64,000 nt of DNA from the NCBI GenBank assembly GCA_040387475.1, contig JAZKDT010000009.1, forward strand, positions 1 to 64,000, written 5' to 3'. Shown here piece by piece: positions 25,704 to 34,892 of the stretch (position 1 is its first letter; each line of letters starts with the position of its first letter). The notes below the pieces were generated by a model. The model was given only the letters and a program-made list of their open reading frames with translations, searched no databases and was not told the origin of the DNA. This DNA comes from UBA4416 sp040387475 (lineage in GTDB: Bacteria > Bacteroidota > Bacteroidia > B-17B0 > Aurantibacillaceae). The position numbers were made by a program, and so were the translations under genes.

Positions 25704-25732
25704 TTATATAATATTGAGGGAATATTATATAA
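25704..25732. repeat. AT-only inverted repeat (12-bp arms)
   Basis: TTATATAATATT / AATATTATATAA around GAGGG is a perfect hairpin 22 bp downstream of the DUF4199 stop codon. It lacks a T run, so it is a weak terminator at best. Confidence 0.6.
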
Positions 25733-25753
25733 TTAATGAATCAAACTAATCTG

Positions 25754-26269
25754 TTACCTGAATTTTGCCCTCATCACTACAGCAGTTATGATTGAAGTAA
25801 TAGTTCCTAAAAATAAATTTTTAAATACAATACTGGTACATTCTTTAAATAACGTTACCTGAGCAATTTCTTTTTGTATCAGGTCAGGAATTTGAGTCTC
25901 TGTAATTTTTAAACCTCCGTTTTTAATCTGAAGTTTCGCCAACTCGAAACCATAGGTTTGTATAAAATTAATTTTATACGCTTTAAAGTCTAAGGTAAAA
26001 AATATAGACTGAAAAATAACAAGGATCAGCGTACTAAACATAATGAATTTCAATCCCTCTTTGACAGCGTCTTTACCGCCAATAGTGTTATGATAAATTG
26101 TTTTTTTGCTGTATATCATAGCAGATACGCAAAAGGGAACAATTAACAACCAGCCAATAATAGTTACCAGGTTAATATGATTGAGAAAACCTCCGTAAAA
26201 CGTAATGCAGGTGGCTGTGATTAAAAGTGTACTATATACTAAAGGAAATAAAAATGTTTTAATATTCAT
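25754..26269 (-). CDS. DUF4199 membrane protein
   Basis: 171 residues with four membrane helices. The order helix pair, KEGLKFIMFSTLILVIFQSIFF, a soluble loop, then FLGTITSIITAVVMRAKFR fits the DUF4199 family, which is common in Bacteroidota and of unknown function. It starts 24 bp downstream of rho on the same strand, so cotranscription is likely. Confidence 0.8.
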   Translation of the reverse strand: MNIKTFLFPLVYSTLLITATCITFYGGFLNHINLVTIIGWLLIVPFCVSAMIYSKKTIYHNTIGGKDAVKEGLKFIMFSTLILVIFQSIFFTLDFKAYKINFIQTYGFELAKLQIKNGGLKITETQIPDLIQKEIAQVTLFKECTSIVFKNLFLGTITSIITAVVMRAKFR

Positions 26270-26293
26270 GAATTCAGATTTTAGTTCAGATTA

Positions 26294-28003
26294 TTACCTG
26301 TTCATGCCTATTAAAAATTCTTCGTTTGATCGTGTTTTGCTAAGCTGATTCAATAAAAATTCCATCGCTTCCACAGGATTCATATCTGATAAGTGTTTTC
26401 TTAACACCCATAAGCGTTGCAATGTTTCTTTATCCAATAGCAAATCATCTCTACGTGTAGATGACGATGATAAGTCAACCGCAGGGAAGATACGGCGATT
26501 GGCAATTTTTCTATCCAATTGTAATTCCATATTACCTGTCCCTTTAAATTCTTCAAAAATCACTTCGTCCATTTTTGAACCGGTTTCCGTTAAAGCTGTT
26601 GCAATGATGGTTAAAGAACCACCATCTTCAATTTTACGGGCTGCACCAAAAAAACGTTTTGGTTTTTGTAAAGCATTTGCTTCAACACCACCTGACAATA
26701 CTTTACCGCTTGAGGGGGCAACTGTGTTATATGCACGCGCCATACGTGTAATACTATCTAATAAGATAACTACATCATGTCCGCATTCAACCATCCGTTT
26801 TGCTTTTTCTAAAACAATGTTCGCTATCTTTACATGCTTTTCTGCAGGCTCATCAAAGGTTGACGATACAACTTCAGCTTTTACGCTACGGGCCATGTCA
26901 GTTACCTCTTCCGGACGTTCATCAATTAATAAAATAATTAAATAAACTTCGGGATGGTTATACGCAATGGCGTTAGCAATATCTTTTAATAAAACGGTTT
27001 TACCGGTTTTTGGCTGAGCTACAATTAAGCCACGTTGTCCTTTTCCAATGGGAGCAAACATATCAATAATACGCGTGCTGTTGTTTTGTAAAGGGTGTCC
27101 GGTTAATTTTAATTTTTCTGAAGGGAATAAAGGCGTTAAATAATCAAAAGGAACACGATCTCTGATGTAAGAAGGCTCGCGGCCATTGATCTCTTCTACT
27201 TTTACTAATGGAAAAAACTTCTCTCCGTCTTTAGGTGGGCGAATTCCACCTCTCACAACATCACCTGTTTTTAATCCAAATAATTTTACCTGCGCCTGTG
27301 ATACATAGATATCATCCGGAGAACTTAAATAATTATAATCTGAGCTTCTTAAAAAACCATACCCGTCAGGCATCATTTCAAGTACGCCTTCACCTATAGC
27401 AATGCCATCAAAATTATAATAAACGCGTTCAGGCTTTGGTAAATGTTTGTGCTCATTTTCTTTAGCATCCTTAGCATCGTGCATTTCCATGCCGTCGGGC
27501 GTTTGGGGCTTTTCTTCTGCTTCAATGTTAATGGCAAGGTCGTTATTTACGACCGGCTTAGATTCTGTATGCTCGGTATTTACAGGTTTATTTTGGTGCT
27601 GAGGTTTTTGATGATTATGTACTGGTACTTTACGAACCGGTTCTTCTCTTTTTTCAAATTTTGGTTTTTCATCCTTTATAACCGGGGTTGTAAAACTAAC
27701 CGCAGGTTTTTCCTCAACCGTTTCAAATAACGTTTTTTCTGCTTTTACTTCTCCTTCAACCGGTTTTTGAATACGGGGCTTTTTCACTTTTGCTTCAGGG
27801 GTTGAAACATCTTTAGCAGGCGCTGCTTTTTTAGAGAATTGACTTACTAATTTAGCAGCTAGTTCCTGATCTGCTGATTGTGCATCAATGATCTTCAGAA
27901 CCATGTCTGTTTTCGCTAATCCTTTTGAATCTATACCAAATTGTTTACAAATGTCTTTTAACTGAGGCAGGGCTCTGCTACTTAAATCTAATGCTTCAAA
28001 CAT
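26294..28003 (-). CDS. rho: Transcription termination factor Rho with large basic insert
   Basis: 569 residues, longer than the ~420 of E. coli Rho. The N-terminal SAP-like helix domain (LPQLKDICKQFGIDSKGLAK) is followed by a ~130-residue insert rich in Lys, Pro, Glu and His, typical of Bacteroidota, then the RNA-binding cold-shock domain (VLEMMPDGYGFLRSSDYNY). The ATPase has Walker A QPKTGKTVLL near 330, LLIDERPEEVTDM, and the Q- and R-loops (DEVIFEEFKGTGNMELQLDR). Rho ends RNA synthesis at untranslated or unstructured regions as a ring hexamer. The insert may help phase separation or RNA loading, as reported for gut Bacteroides Rho; that is extrapolation. Confidence 0.97.
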   Translation of the reverse strand: MFEALDLSSRALPQLKDICKQFGIDSKGLAKTDMVLKIIDAQSADQELAAKLVSQFSKKAAPAKDVSTPEAKVKKPRIQKPVEGEVKAEKTLFETVEEKPAVSFTTPVIKDEKPKFEKREEPVRKVPVHNHQKPQHQNKPVNTEHTESKPVVNNDLAINIEAEEKPQTPDGMEMHDAKDAKENEHKHLPKPERVYYNFDGIAIGEGVLEMMPDGYGFLRSSDYNYLSSPDDIYVSQAQVKLFGLKTGDVVRGGIRPPKDGEKFFPLVKVEEINGREPSYIRDRVPFDYLTPLFPSEKLKLTGHPLQNNSTRIIDMFAPIGKGQRGLIVAQPKTGKTVLLKDIANAIAYNHPEVYLIILLIDERPEEVTDMARSVKAEVVSSTFDEPAEKHVKIANIVLEKAKRMVECGHDVVILLDSITRMARAYNTVAPSSGKVLSGGVEANALQKPKRFFGAARKIEDGGSLTIIATALTETGSKMDEVIFEEFKGTGNMELQLDRKIANRRIFPAVDLSSSSTRRDDLLLDKETLQRLWVLRKHLSDMNPVEAMEFLLNQLSKTRSNEEFLIGMNR

Positions 28004-28183
28004 AGTTATGCTTAATAAGGGGAATAATAAAACGAGTTTTTGTTATTTAATATGTGTGATTTGATTACTACAAGAAAATGCAGTATGTGTTTTGATGATA
28101 CAAGTATAAGCATAAATTTTATATTTCAAAATAATTAAAACATATTTTTGTATGCCGAAAATAGTTTGGTTTGTTAAATAAAA

Positions 28184-28191
28184 TATCTTTG
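28184..28191 (+). promoter_or_regulatory. -7 box directly before pth
   Basis: TATCTTTG ends 4 nt before the pth ATG, so the transcript would start at or within a base or two of the start codon. A TTTG at 28165-28168 lies 15 bp upstream, a slightly short -33 spacing. Confidence 0.6.
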
Positions 28192-28195
28192 TTAC

Positions 28196-28762
28196 ATGAG
28201 TAAATTTTTAATAGTTGGATTAGGAAACATTGGCGACGAATACGCTCATACCCGCCACAACATTGGCTTTGAGGTATTAGATCATCTTGCTAAAGAAAAC
28301 GATCTTAAGTTTAAATCAGACCGCTTGGCCGACGTTGCTGAGTTTAAATATAAAGGCAAACAATTGATCCTTATTAAACCTACTACCTACATGAATTTAA
28401 GTGGTAAAGCACTCAATTACTGGATGCAGGCCGAAAAAGTTGATATCGAAAATGTATTAGTTATTGTAGATGAGCTGGCTTTGCCATTCGGTAAAATCCG
28501 TCTTGGGCCTAAAGGCAGCGATGGTGGGCATAATGGTTTGAAAAACATTCAGGAGATATTGGGAAATAATAATTATCCCCGTTTACGGTTTGGCATAAGT
28601 AGCGAGTTTAATAAAGGTAGCCAGGTAAATTACGTGTTAGGAAAGTGGAATGATGAAGAAAAAAAAACATTGAATGAGCGTGTTAAAATTGCTGCCGATG
28701 CAGTGAAAGCTTTTGCATTTATTGGTTTGGCCCGTTGTATGAATGAATTTAATACAAAATAG
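28196..28762 (+). CDS. pth: Peptidyl-tRNA hydrolase
   Basis: 188 residues, the normal length. Releases peptides from prematurely dropped peptidyl-tRNA. Catalytic H21 lies in GLGNIGDEYAHTRHNIGFE. Substrate contacts KPTTYMNLSG, VIVDELALPFGKIRLG and SDGGHNGLKNI follow in order, and the end (LGKWNDEE) is standard. It faces tsaD tail to tail at 24 bp and has a -7 box only 4 nt before its ATG. Confidence 0.97.
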   Translation: MSKFLIVGLGNIGDEYAHTRHNIGFEVLDHLAKENDLKFKSDRLADVAEFKYKGKQLILIKPTTYMNLSGKALNYWMQAEKVDIENVLVIVDELALPFGKIRLGPKGSDGGHNGLKNIQEILGNNNYPRLRFGISSEFNKGSQVNYVLGKWNDEEKKTLNERVKIAADAVKAFAFIGLARCMNEFNTK

Positions 28763-28786
28763 CGGTTACTACAAATGGCGCAAAAA

Positions 28787-29833
28787 CTAGATCTCATACC
28801 TTGGCAAAGGAGTTATTTCCATGCCGCAAAAGTCTTCATTTAAAAATTTATAGTAGCCTGTAATGCCTATCATAGCAGCATTATCTGTACAGTATTCAAA
28901 TTTAGGAATAAACGTTTGCCATTGCTGTTTTTTTCCTAGGGTTTCCAGTTCACTTCTCAAACCTGAATTAGCTGATACGCCGCCCGCAATAGCAATATGC
29001 CTGATATCGGTTTCTTTACTAACTGCCAATAAGTTCTTTAGTAAATATTTTATCAAATGTGCCTGGTAAGATGCGCAGATGTTATTCAGGTTTTCTTTAA
29101 TAAAGTCAGGGTTTGTTTTTGTTTGTTCCTGAATAAAATATAAAAATGCTGTTTTTACACCACTAAAACTATAGTTGTTATTCTTTAACTGAGGCATTGG
29201 AAATTTATAGGTCGTTGCATCTCCCAATTGCGCGTATTTATCAATGAGTGGGCCGCCCGGATATGGTAACCCCAGTATTTTAGCAGCTTTATCAAAGGCT
29301 TCGCCAACGGCATCATCTTCGGTTTCAGCGAGTAGTTCAAAAGTTAAATGATCCTTGATTTTTACAATTTGTGTATGTCCGCCGCTCACGGTTAAACATA
29401 AAAACGGAAAGTGTGGTTGCTTAGGGTCGATGGTTTCAATTTCCTTTATAAAATGAGCTAAAATATGACCTTGCATATGATTAACTTCTACTATGGGAAT
29501 TCTCAGTGCCAGCGCCAATGATTTTGCAAACGATAAACCCACCAGTAAACTGCCGCTTAATCCTGGGCCGCGTGTTACCGCGATGGCGCTTAGCTCATTC
29601 GCTGTGATGCCTGCTTTTTTTAAAGCTGCATCTACAACGGGTACTATGTTTTTTTGATGATCACGGCTCGCCAGTTCAGGAATTACACCGCCATATTGTT
29701 CATGTATGTTTTGATTAGCTGTGACGTTGGATAATAAAACGTTGTCTTTCAAAACCGCGCAAGATGTATCGTCACAGCTTGATTCTATGCCTAAAATAAA
29801 AATATTTTTTGTTGGTTGCTGGTCTTGTGGCAT
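28787..29833 (-). CDS. tsaD: tRNA N6-threonylcarbamoyladenosine transferase
   Basis: 348 residues. Transfers the threonylcarbamoyl group to A37 of ANN-decoding tRNAs with TsaB and TsaE. Kinase-like ASKHA motifs are seen: LGIESSCDDTSCAV, GGVIPELASRDHQKN, and the metal site H119 and H123 in EVNHMQGHILAH, then SGGHTQIV and the C-terminal AGGVSANSGLR. It diverges from tamB across 51 bp. Confidence 0.97.
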   Translation of the reverse strand: MPQDQQPTKNIFILGIESSCDDTSCAVLKDNVLLSNVTANQNIHEQYGGVIPELASRDHQKNIVPVVDAALKKAGITANELSAIAVTRGPGLSGSLLVGLSFAKSLALALRIPIVEVNHMQGHILAHFIKEIETIDPKQPHFPFLCLTVSGGHTQIVKIKDHLTFELLAETEDDAVGEAFDKAAKILGLPYPGGPLIDKYAQLGDATTYKFPMPQLKNNNYSFSGVKTAFLYFIQEQTKTNPDFIKENLNNICASYQAHLIKYLLKNLLAVSKETDIRHIAIAGGVSANSGLRSELETLGKKQQWQTFIPKFEYCTDNAAMIGITGYYKFLNEDFCGMEITPLPRYEI

Positions 29834-29884
29834 AATATTATCAAGGTAAAAACCTATAAATCTTAATGATTATTAACGTACAGT

Positions 29885-32800
29885 ATGTGGGTTATTTCGT
29901 TATTTTTATACACAATGAGTAGATGGCGCAAAATTACAAGAATAATGTGGAAAACAATACTGTTTTCCCTGTTGTTTATTGTGGTTTTTGGTGTGTTTAT
30001 TGTCATTGCGCTTCAAACGGAAACGTTTCAAACGTGGGCAGCTAAAAAAGTAACCTCCTATCTAAGCAGTGAGTTAAATGCAAAAGTTGATATTGAACGG
30101 CTTAAAATTTCTTTAATTAGTAATGTTACCCTTGAAGGTGTATACCTTAGCGACACACACAATGATACCTTGGTGTATGGAAAAAGTATTACGGTTGACG
30201 TAAGCGGATTTAGTTTTAATAAAAAGAAATTAAATTTAGATGAAGTAAAATTATCAGGTATAAAAGTAAAATTGTTGAAATACAAAGGGGAAGATGACTG
30301 GAACTTCCAATACCTTGCTGATTACTTTGCATCCACTGATACGTTGCCAAATGATACTACGCCATCGCCCTGGAAAATAAAATACGGTGCTTTAAAATTA
30401 GACGACGTCGATTTTACGTATCATCTGCTAAGAGACACAGATAGAGTAGTTCAAAATATGAATTTCAATCACATTCATGTTTCACATGCTTACGGTACAT
30501 TAACCGATATTAGTTTTAAAGGTGACACCATTGGTGCACAAATAAGCGGATTGCGTGCTATTGAGCAGTGCGGACTTGAATTAAAAAACCTGACGACTAA
30601 GGCTCGTATTTCATCTACCGAGTTGCGTTGCGACAGTATTTCTTTAAAAACGGCTAATAGTTTTGTAAAAGGAAAATTGAGTTTTAAGTATGATCAATGG
30701 GAGGATTACCTGGATTTTATCAATAAAGTGTATATCAAAGGAAGGCTTAAAGATAGCACTTATGTGAATTTTAAAGACATCGCCTATTTTGCGGAAGAAC
30801 TCAATGGTTTTCATGAGGTGTTGGTGCTTAAAGGTAAGGTGAGAGGATTTGTGAATGATTTGAGCGGAACAGAAATGATGGTAAGCTATCGCAGCAATAC
30901 ACAGTTTGTTGGTGATATGAGTATAGCAGGTTTACCTGATATTGATAAATCATTCATTCATTTTGATGCTGAAAAACTCTCAACCTCCAAAGCTGATCTC
31001 GAAAAATTTCCGATACCTCCGTTCAATACGCCTACATTCCTTAACCTTCCTCAAGAGGTTGGTAAGCTTGGCGTTATTTCTTATAAGGGAAAATTTGACG
31101 GGTTCATTAGTAACTTTGCAACTTACGGCACCTTTAAAACGGATGTTGGCAATATCAAAACTGATCTGCAGTTAAACAATAATACCAAATCCAAATTGGT
31201 AGAATATTCCGGTTCTATTGCAACCACCAATTTTAATCTATCGAAATTATTTCCTGATGTAAAATTTGTTGGGCCTATTTCATTAACTACAAAAATAAAA
31301 GGTAAGGGATTAAGTCAGAAAGAGCTGGACGCTACCTTTGATGGTGTTGTTCAGTCCATTACTTACAATAATTACCAATATGATAACGTCAAGATCGACG
31401 GTGAATTTAAGAAACAGATCTTTACCGGAAATGTGGTAAGTAAGGACAGTAGTGCCAATTTCGATTTCAACGGCACCATTGATTTTAATGATAAAGTTCC
31501 TAAAATGGATTTTATCTCTACCATCAATAATTTTGATTTACAAAAAACGAATTTTGCCACATCGCAGTTAAATGGAAAAATTTCTTCGCAAATATTGATC
31601 AAATTAAACGGCAACAGTATTGACAATTTAAGTGGTCTCATCAATTTTGATAACACAATTTATAAAACAGAAAACAAAACCTTAAAACTGAGTAGCTTTA
31701 ATTTAGAGATGGATCAATCTACAGCATACAAAAATATTAAGCTAAACTCCAGTATAGCCAATGTTGAGTTAAAAGGAAAGTATGCTCTTAGTACGTTGCC
31801 TAAAGCTTTTACGCAATACCTTAATGAGTATTTTCCAACCTTTGTGAAAACCCATACACGTTACATTTATACCGACGAAGCCGAATTAAATATCAAAGTA
31901 AAAAATTTCGCTGTTGTTAATGAATTGTTTTTAAAAGATCTAATGGTTAGCCAAAACACAACTGTTCAAGGTTCTTTCGATGCTTCCATCAATTATTTAA
32001 ACCTTCGCACAAACAGTGAAGTTATTCAGTATGGCGGCATTAAATTCAATGAAAATAATATCGAAGTAAACTCTTTACCGCGTGGCGTATCAATTTCTTA
32101 TAAAGCTAAGGCTATTAATATGTCAGATAGTTTTGCTTTTAGAAATCCTAATTTTGTGTTTACTGCCAATGATAAAACAACTGATTTCAATTTAAACTGG
32201 GATAACTTAATAAGCCCTAATAACGCAGGAATAGTAACCGGTAAAGCGCAATTTGATAATACCAGTGCAACCGTATTGTTTGATAAAATAAAGTACACGG
32301 TTGAAGATAGCGTTTGGCAAATCGTAAAAGCAAATCCGGTTGTCATCGATACTTCGGGTACCATCAGCATTAATTCGTTAACCTTTTACAATCAAAATCA
32401 GTTAATCACGCTCGATGGTAAACTTTCAAAAAAGAGCGAAGATAAGTTTGATGTTTTTATTCAGAATTTCCGATTGTCGCAATTAAATCCTTTTCTTGAA
32501 GATGCCAATGTAACGATTGATGGCAGTTTAACAGGCAATACCAGTGTATATGGATTGTTTGGAAAATCTCTGATATCGAGTGATATTACTTTTAAAGAAT
32601 TAAAGCTAAATAAAAAGCTCATCGGCTATGGCGAGATAAAGAGCGAATACAATCCGGAAAAGGAATACGTCAACATTAACGGATTCTCAGCCTTTGCAAA
32701 GGATTTTGATGGAAATAATTTAAAGAATATTGAATTCCAGGGTTATTACTACCCTAAAAAGAAAGAAGAAAATATTGATATCACGTTTAAGGCCGAACCC

Positions 32801-34402
32801 TTTGACCTTTCGTTATTACAACCTTATCTCACTGATATTTTAACGTTTAAGGTTGGATTCTTAAAGGGAAACGGAAAAGTGACGGGTACGCTTGATAACC
32901 CTCAAATCAGCGCAAAATTAAAATTTTTTAAATGTGTAATGGTTGTCGATTTCCTCAATGTACAATATTCTGTAAGCGGGGATGTGGATATTATGCCTAA
33001 ACAAATTAATTTTGAAAATATCGAGATCCGCGATAAAATGGGTAATGTAGGTACGGTGTATGGTAACATCTTTCATAACAATTTCAAGGATATGCGAATT
33101 GACTTTGACGTTAATACCAATAAATTAATGGTGCTAAATACAACGGCTGCCAATAACCCTGCATACTACGGCACCGCCTACGCTTCCGGAAATGCCGGTA
33201 TATATGGTTTCCTGGAGGATATTAAAATGGAATTGAATTTGAAAACAAATGGTGGCACTTATTTCTATATCCCTTTGGACGGGCCGTCGGAAATTGGAAG
33301 TAACGATTTTATCCGGTTTGTGACCAAGGATACAATCAAAACGGTTGTCAAAAATGCCAGGTCTAATTTTTCACTGGATTTTAATTTGGAAGCCACAAAA
33401 GATGCGGAGGTCCAGTTGATTTTTGATGAAAAATCAGGCGACGTTATTAAAGCCAGAGGAGATGGTAATTTGAATCTGAAAATCAATTCAAAAGGTAAGT
33501 TTGATATGTATGGGGATTACGTGCTGGCCAGTGGCGACTATTTATTTACCCTGGAAGATTTTGTAACCAAAAAATTTGAAATTCAGAAGGGAAGTTCGAT
33601 TAAATGGAATGGTAATGTGTATAAAGCCAATATTGACATAGTAGCTAATTATAAACAGCGCGCATCCATCAAACCTTTGTTTCCTAACGATTCTTTAAAT
33701 AACTATAACAAGCGTTTTCCGGTGGATTGTAAATTATACATGCGCGATAAATTAACCTCGCCAAACATTTCGTTTGGAATTGAATTACCCACCATTGACG
33801 AAACAACGCGTTCGGCTATTAAAAGTATTTTGAGTGATGAAAATGAAATGAATAGACAGGTATTTGCCCTCTTGCTGTTACGTAGTTTTATAACGCCCGT
33901 TTCCGTTTCAGGAGGTGGCGGTATTAGCGCTGGCGGCGCGGCAGCAGCTACCGGCTCTGAAATGTTAAGTAATAAAATGAGTAACTGGCTCAACGGTGTC
34001 ACAAAAGACGTCGACATTGGAGTAAATTATCGTCCCGGAGGCAGTTTAAGTAGTGACGAGTTGGATCTGGCGCTTTCCAAACAATTATTTAATAACCGTT
34101 TGGTGATTGACGGAAACTTTGGTGTTGCCAGTAATAATAATGCGCCTTCCAGTACAACGCAAAAAAGCAATAACACCAGTAACTTGATCGGAGATGTAAC
34201 CCTTGAATATAAATTAACGGAGTCGGGGAGGTATCGTGTAAAGGCATTTAACCGCAGTAACGATAATGTGGAAATTGCCACTACCGGGGGATCCTTTACG
34301 CAAGGAGTTGGTATATTTTACAGGGAAGAATACGAAAACCTGAGTGAGCTATATAAACGCTATCTGGCAAAATTTAAAAAGAAAAGTGTTCCGGCAAAAT
34401 AA
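29885..34402 (+). CDS. tamB: Translocation and assembly module protein TamB
   Basis: 1505 residues from ATG 29885, or 1495 from ATG 29915 (MSRWRKITRIMWK), which also leaves an N-terminal helix near 20-40 (WKTILFSLLFIVVFGVFIVI) as the inner-membrane anchor. The long middle is an AsmA-like beta-taco built of repeated DVKLSG- and KGKFDG-type strands. The last ~300 residues carry the TamB (DUF490) domain, with YVLASGDYLFTLEDFVTKKFEI and the Gly/Ala run GGGGISAGGAAAATG. TamB bridges the membranes to move lipids or insert outer-membrane proteins. It is followed tail to tail by the I42-like gene. Confidence 0.95.
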   Translation: MWVISLFLYTMSRWRKITRIMWKTILFSLLFIVVFGVFIVIALQTETFQTWAAKKVTSYLSSELNAKVDIERLKISLISNVTLEGVYLSDTHNDTLVYGKSITVDVSGFSFNKKKLNLDEVKLSGIKVKLLKYKGEDDWNFQYLADYFASTDTLPNDTTPSPWKIKYGALKLDDVDFTYHLLRDTDRVVQNMNFNHIHVSHAYGTLTDISFKGDTIGAQISGLRAIEQCGLELKNLTTKARISSTELRCDSISLKTANSFVKGKLSFKYDQWEDYLDFINKVYIKGRLKDSTYVNFKDIAYFAEELNGFHEVLVLKGKVRGFVNDLSGTEMMVSYRSNTQFVGDMSIAGLPDIDKSFIHFDAEKLSTSKADLEKFPIPPFNTPTFLNLPQEVGKLGVISYKGKFDGFISNFATYGTFKTDVGNIKTDLQLNNNTKSKLVEYSGSIATTNFNLSKLFPDVKFVGPISLTTKIKGKGLSQKELDATFDGVVQSITYNNYQYDNVKIDGEFKKQIFTGNVVSKDSSANFDFNGTIDFNDKVPKMDFISTINNFDLQKTNFATSQLNGKISSQILIKLNGNSIDNLSGLINFDNTIYKTENKTLKLSSFNLEMDQSTAYKNIKLNSSIANVELKGKYALSTLPKAFTQYLNEYFPTFVKTHTRYIYTDEAELNIKVKNFAVVNELFLKDLMVSQNTTVQGSFDASINYLNLRTNSEVIQYGGIKFNENNIEVNSLPRGVSISYKAKAINMSDSFAFRNPNFVFTANDKTTDFNLNWDNLISPNNAGIVTGKAQFDNTSATVLFDKIKYTVEDSVWQIVKANPVVIDTSGTISINSLTFYNQNQLITLDGKLSKKSEDKFDVFIQNFRLSQLNPFLEDANVTIDGSLTGNTSVYGLFGKSLISSDITFKELKLNKKLIGYGEIKSEYNPEKEYVNINGFSAFAKDFDGNNLKNIEFQGYYYPKKKEENIDITFKAEPFDLSLLQPYLTDILTFKVGFLKGNGKVTGTLDNPQISAKLKFFKCVMVVDFLNVQYSVSGDVDIMPKQINFENIEIRDKMGNVGTVYGNIFHNNFKDMRIDFDVNTNKLMVLNTTAANNPAYYGTAYASGNAGIYGFLEDIKMELNLKTNGGTYFYIPLDGPSEIGSNDFIRFVTKDTIKTVVKNARSNFSLDFNLEATKDAEVQLIFDEKSGDVIKARGDGNLNLKINSKGKFDMYGDYVLASGDYLFTLEDFVTKKFEIQKGSSIKWNGNVYKANIDIVANYKQRASIKPLFPNDSLNNYNKRFPVDCKLYMRDKLTSPNISFGIELPTIDETTRSAIKSILSDENEMNRQVFALLLLRSFITPVSVSGGGGISAGGAAAATGSEMLSNKMSNWLNGVTKDVDIGVNYRPGGSLSSDELDLALSKQLFNNRLVIDGNFGVASNNNAPSSTTQKSNNTSNLIGDVTLEYKLTESGRYRVKAFNRSNDNVEIATTGGSFTQGVGIFYREEYENLSELYKRYLAKFKKKSVPAK

Positions 34403-34409
34403 GTTGTAA

Positions 34410-34748
34410 TTATTTAACATCAATAATAAATTGCTTAACTTCACTTGTATCCCGATATTTTATTAAAGCAAAGGTAACGGTGGCTTTTCCTTTTTCCAGG
34501 GCTGTGAAGTTAAAATCAACCCCCTTTTCATTTCCTCTGAATACAGAGCCATAATAATCCAATACATTATTGTCAAATTCATTATTTATTTGCCACATAT
34601 ATCCCGTTATATGGTTTTCGGGTAATGTGATTCTGAATTTATCCCCTTTTGAGATATCATTTATTAAGGGTGCCACTTTGTCAGCCCTTTGATAAGAACA
34701 ACTATATAAGAAAAATAAAATAAAACCAAGGGGTAGACAGGTTTTCAT
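34410..34748 (-). CDS. Chagasin-like (I42) cysteine protease inhibitor lipoprotein
   Basis: 112 residues with a lipoprotein signal (GFILFFLYSCSYQ, Cys at the lipobox). The mature part keeps two of the three inhibitory loops of chagasin: LPENHITGYMW for the NPTTGYxW loop and VDFNFTALEKGKATVTFALIKY for the GxxxxTF strand pair. The third, RPWE-type loop is replaced by YRDTSEV. I42 inhibitors plug the active site of papain-like proteases; here they could protect the envelope from the cell's own or a predator's protease. Target and activity are inference. It lies 7 bp tail to tail from tamB. Confidence 0.75.
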   Translation of the reverse strand: MKTCLPLGFILFFLYSCSYQRADKVAPLINDISKGDKFRITLPENHITGYMWQINNEFDNNVLDYYGSVFRGNEKGVDFNFTALEKGKATVTFALIKYRDTSEVKQFIIDVK

Positions 34749-34892
34749 ATGTTTAATGGTTATTGAGTGTATAAATTTGTTGGTAGAGCTACAAATATAC
34801 CCTTCGGAGCCATCGAATTTCTAAATTTAGATATTTTAACAGCTAATAATTCCGTAGATTTATCTTGGCACAAGGTTTGAATTTACTTTAGT

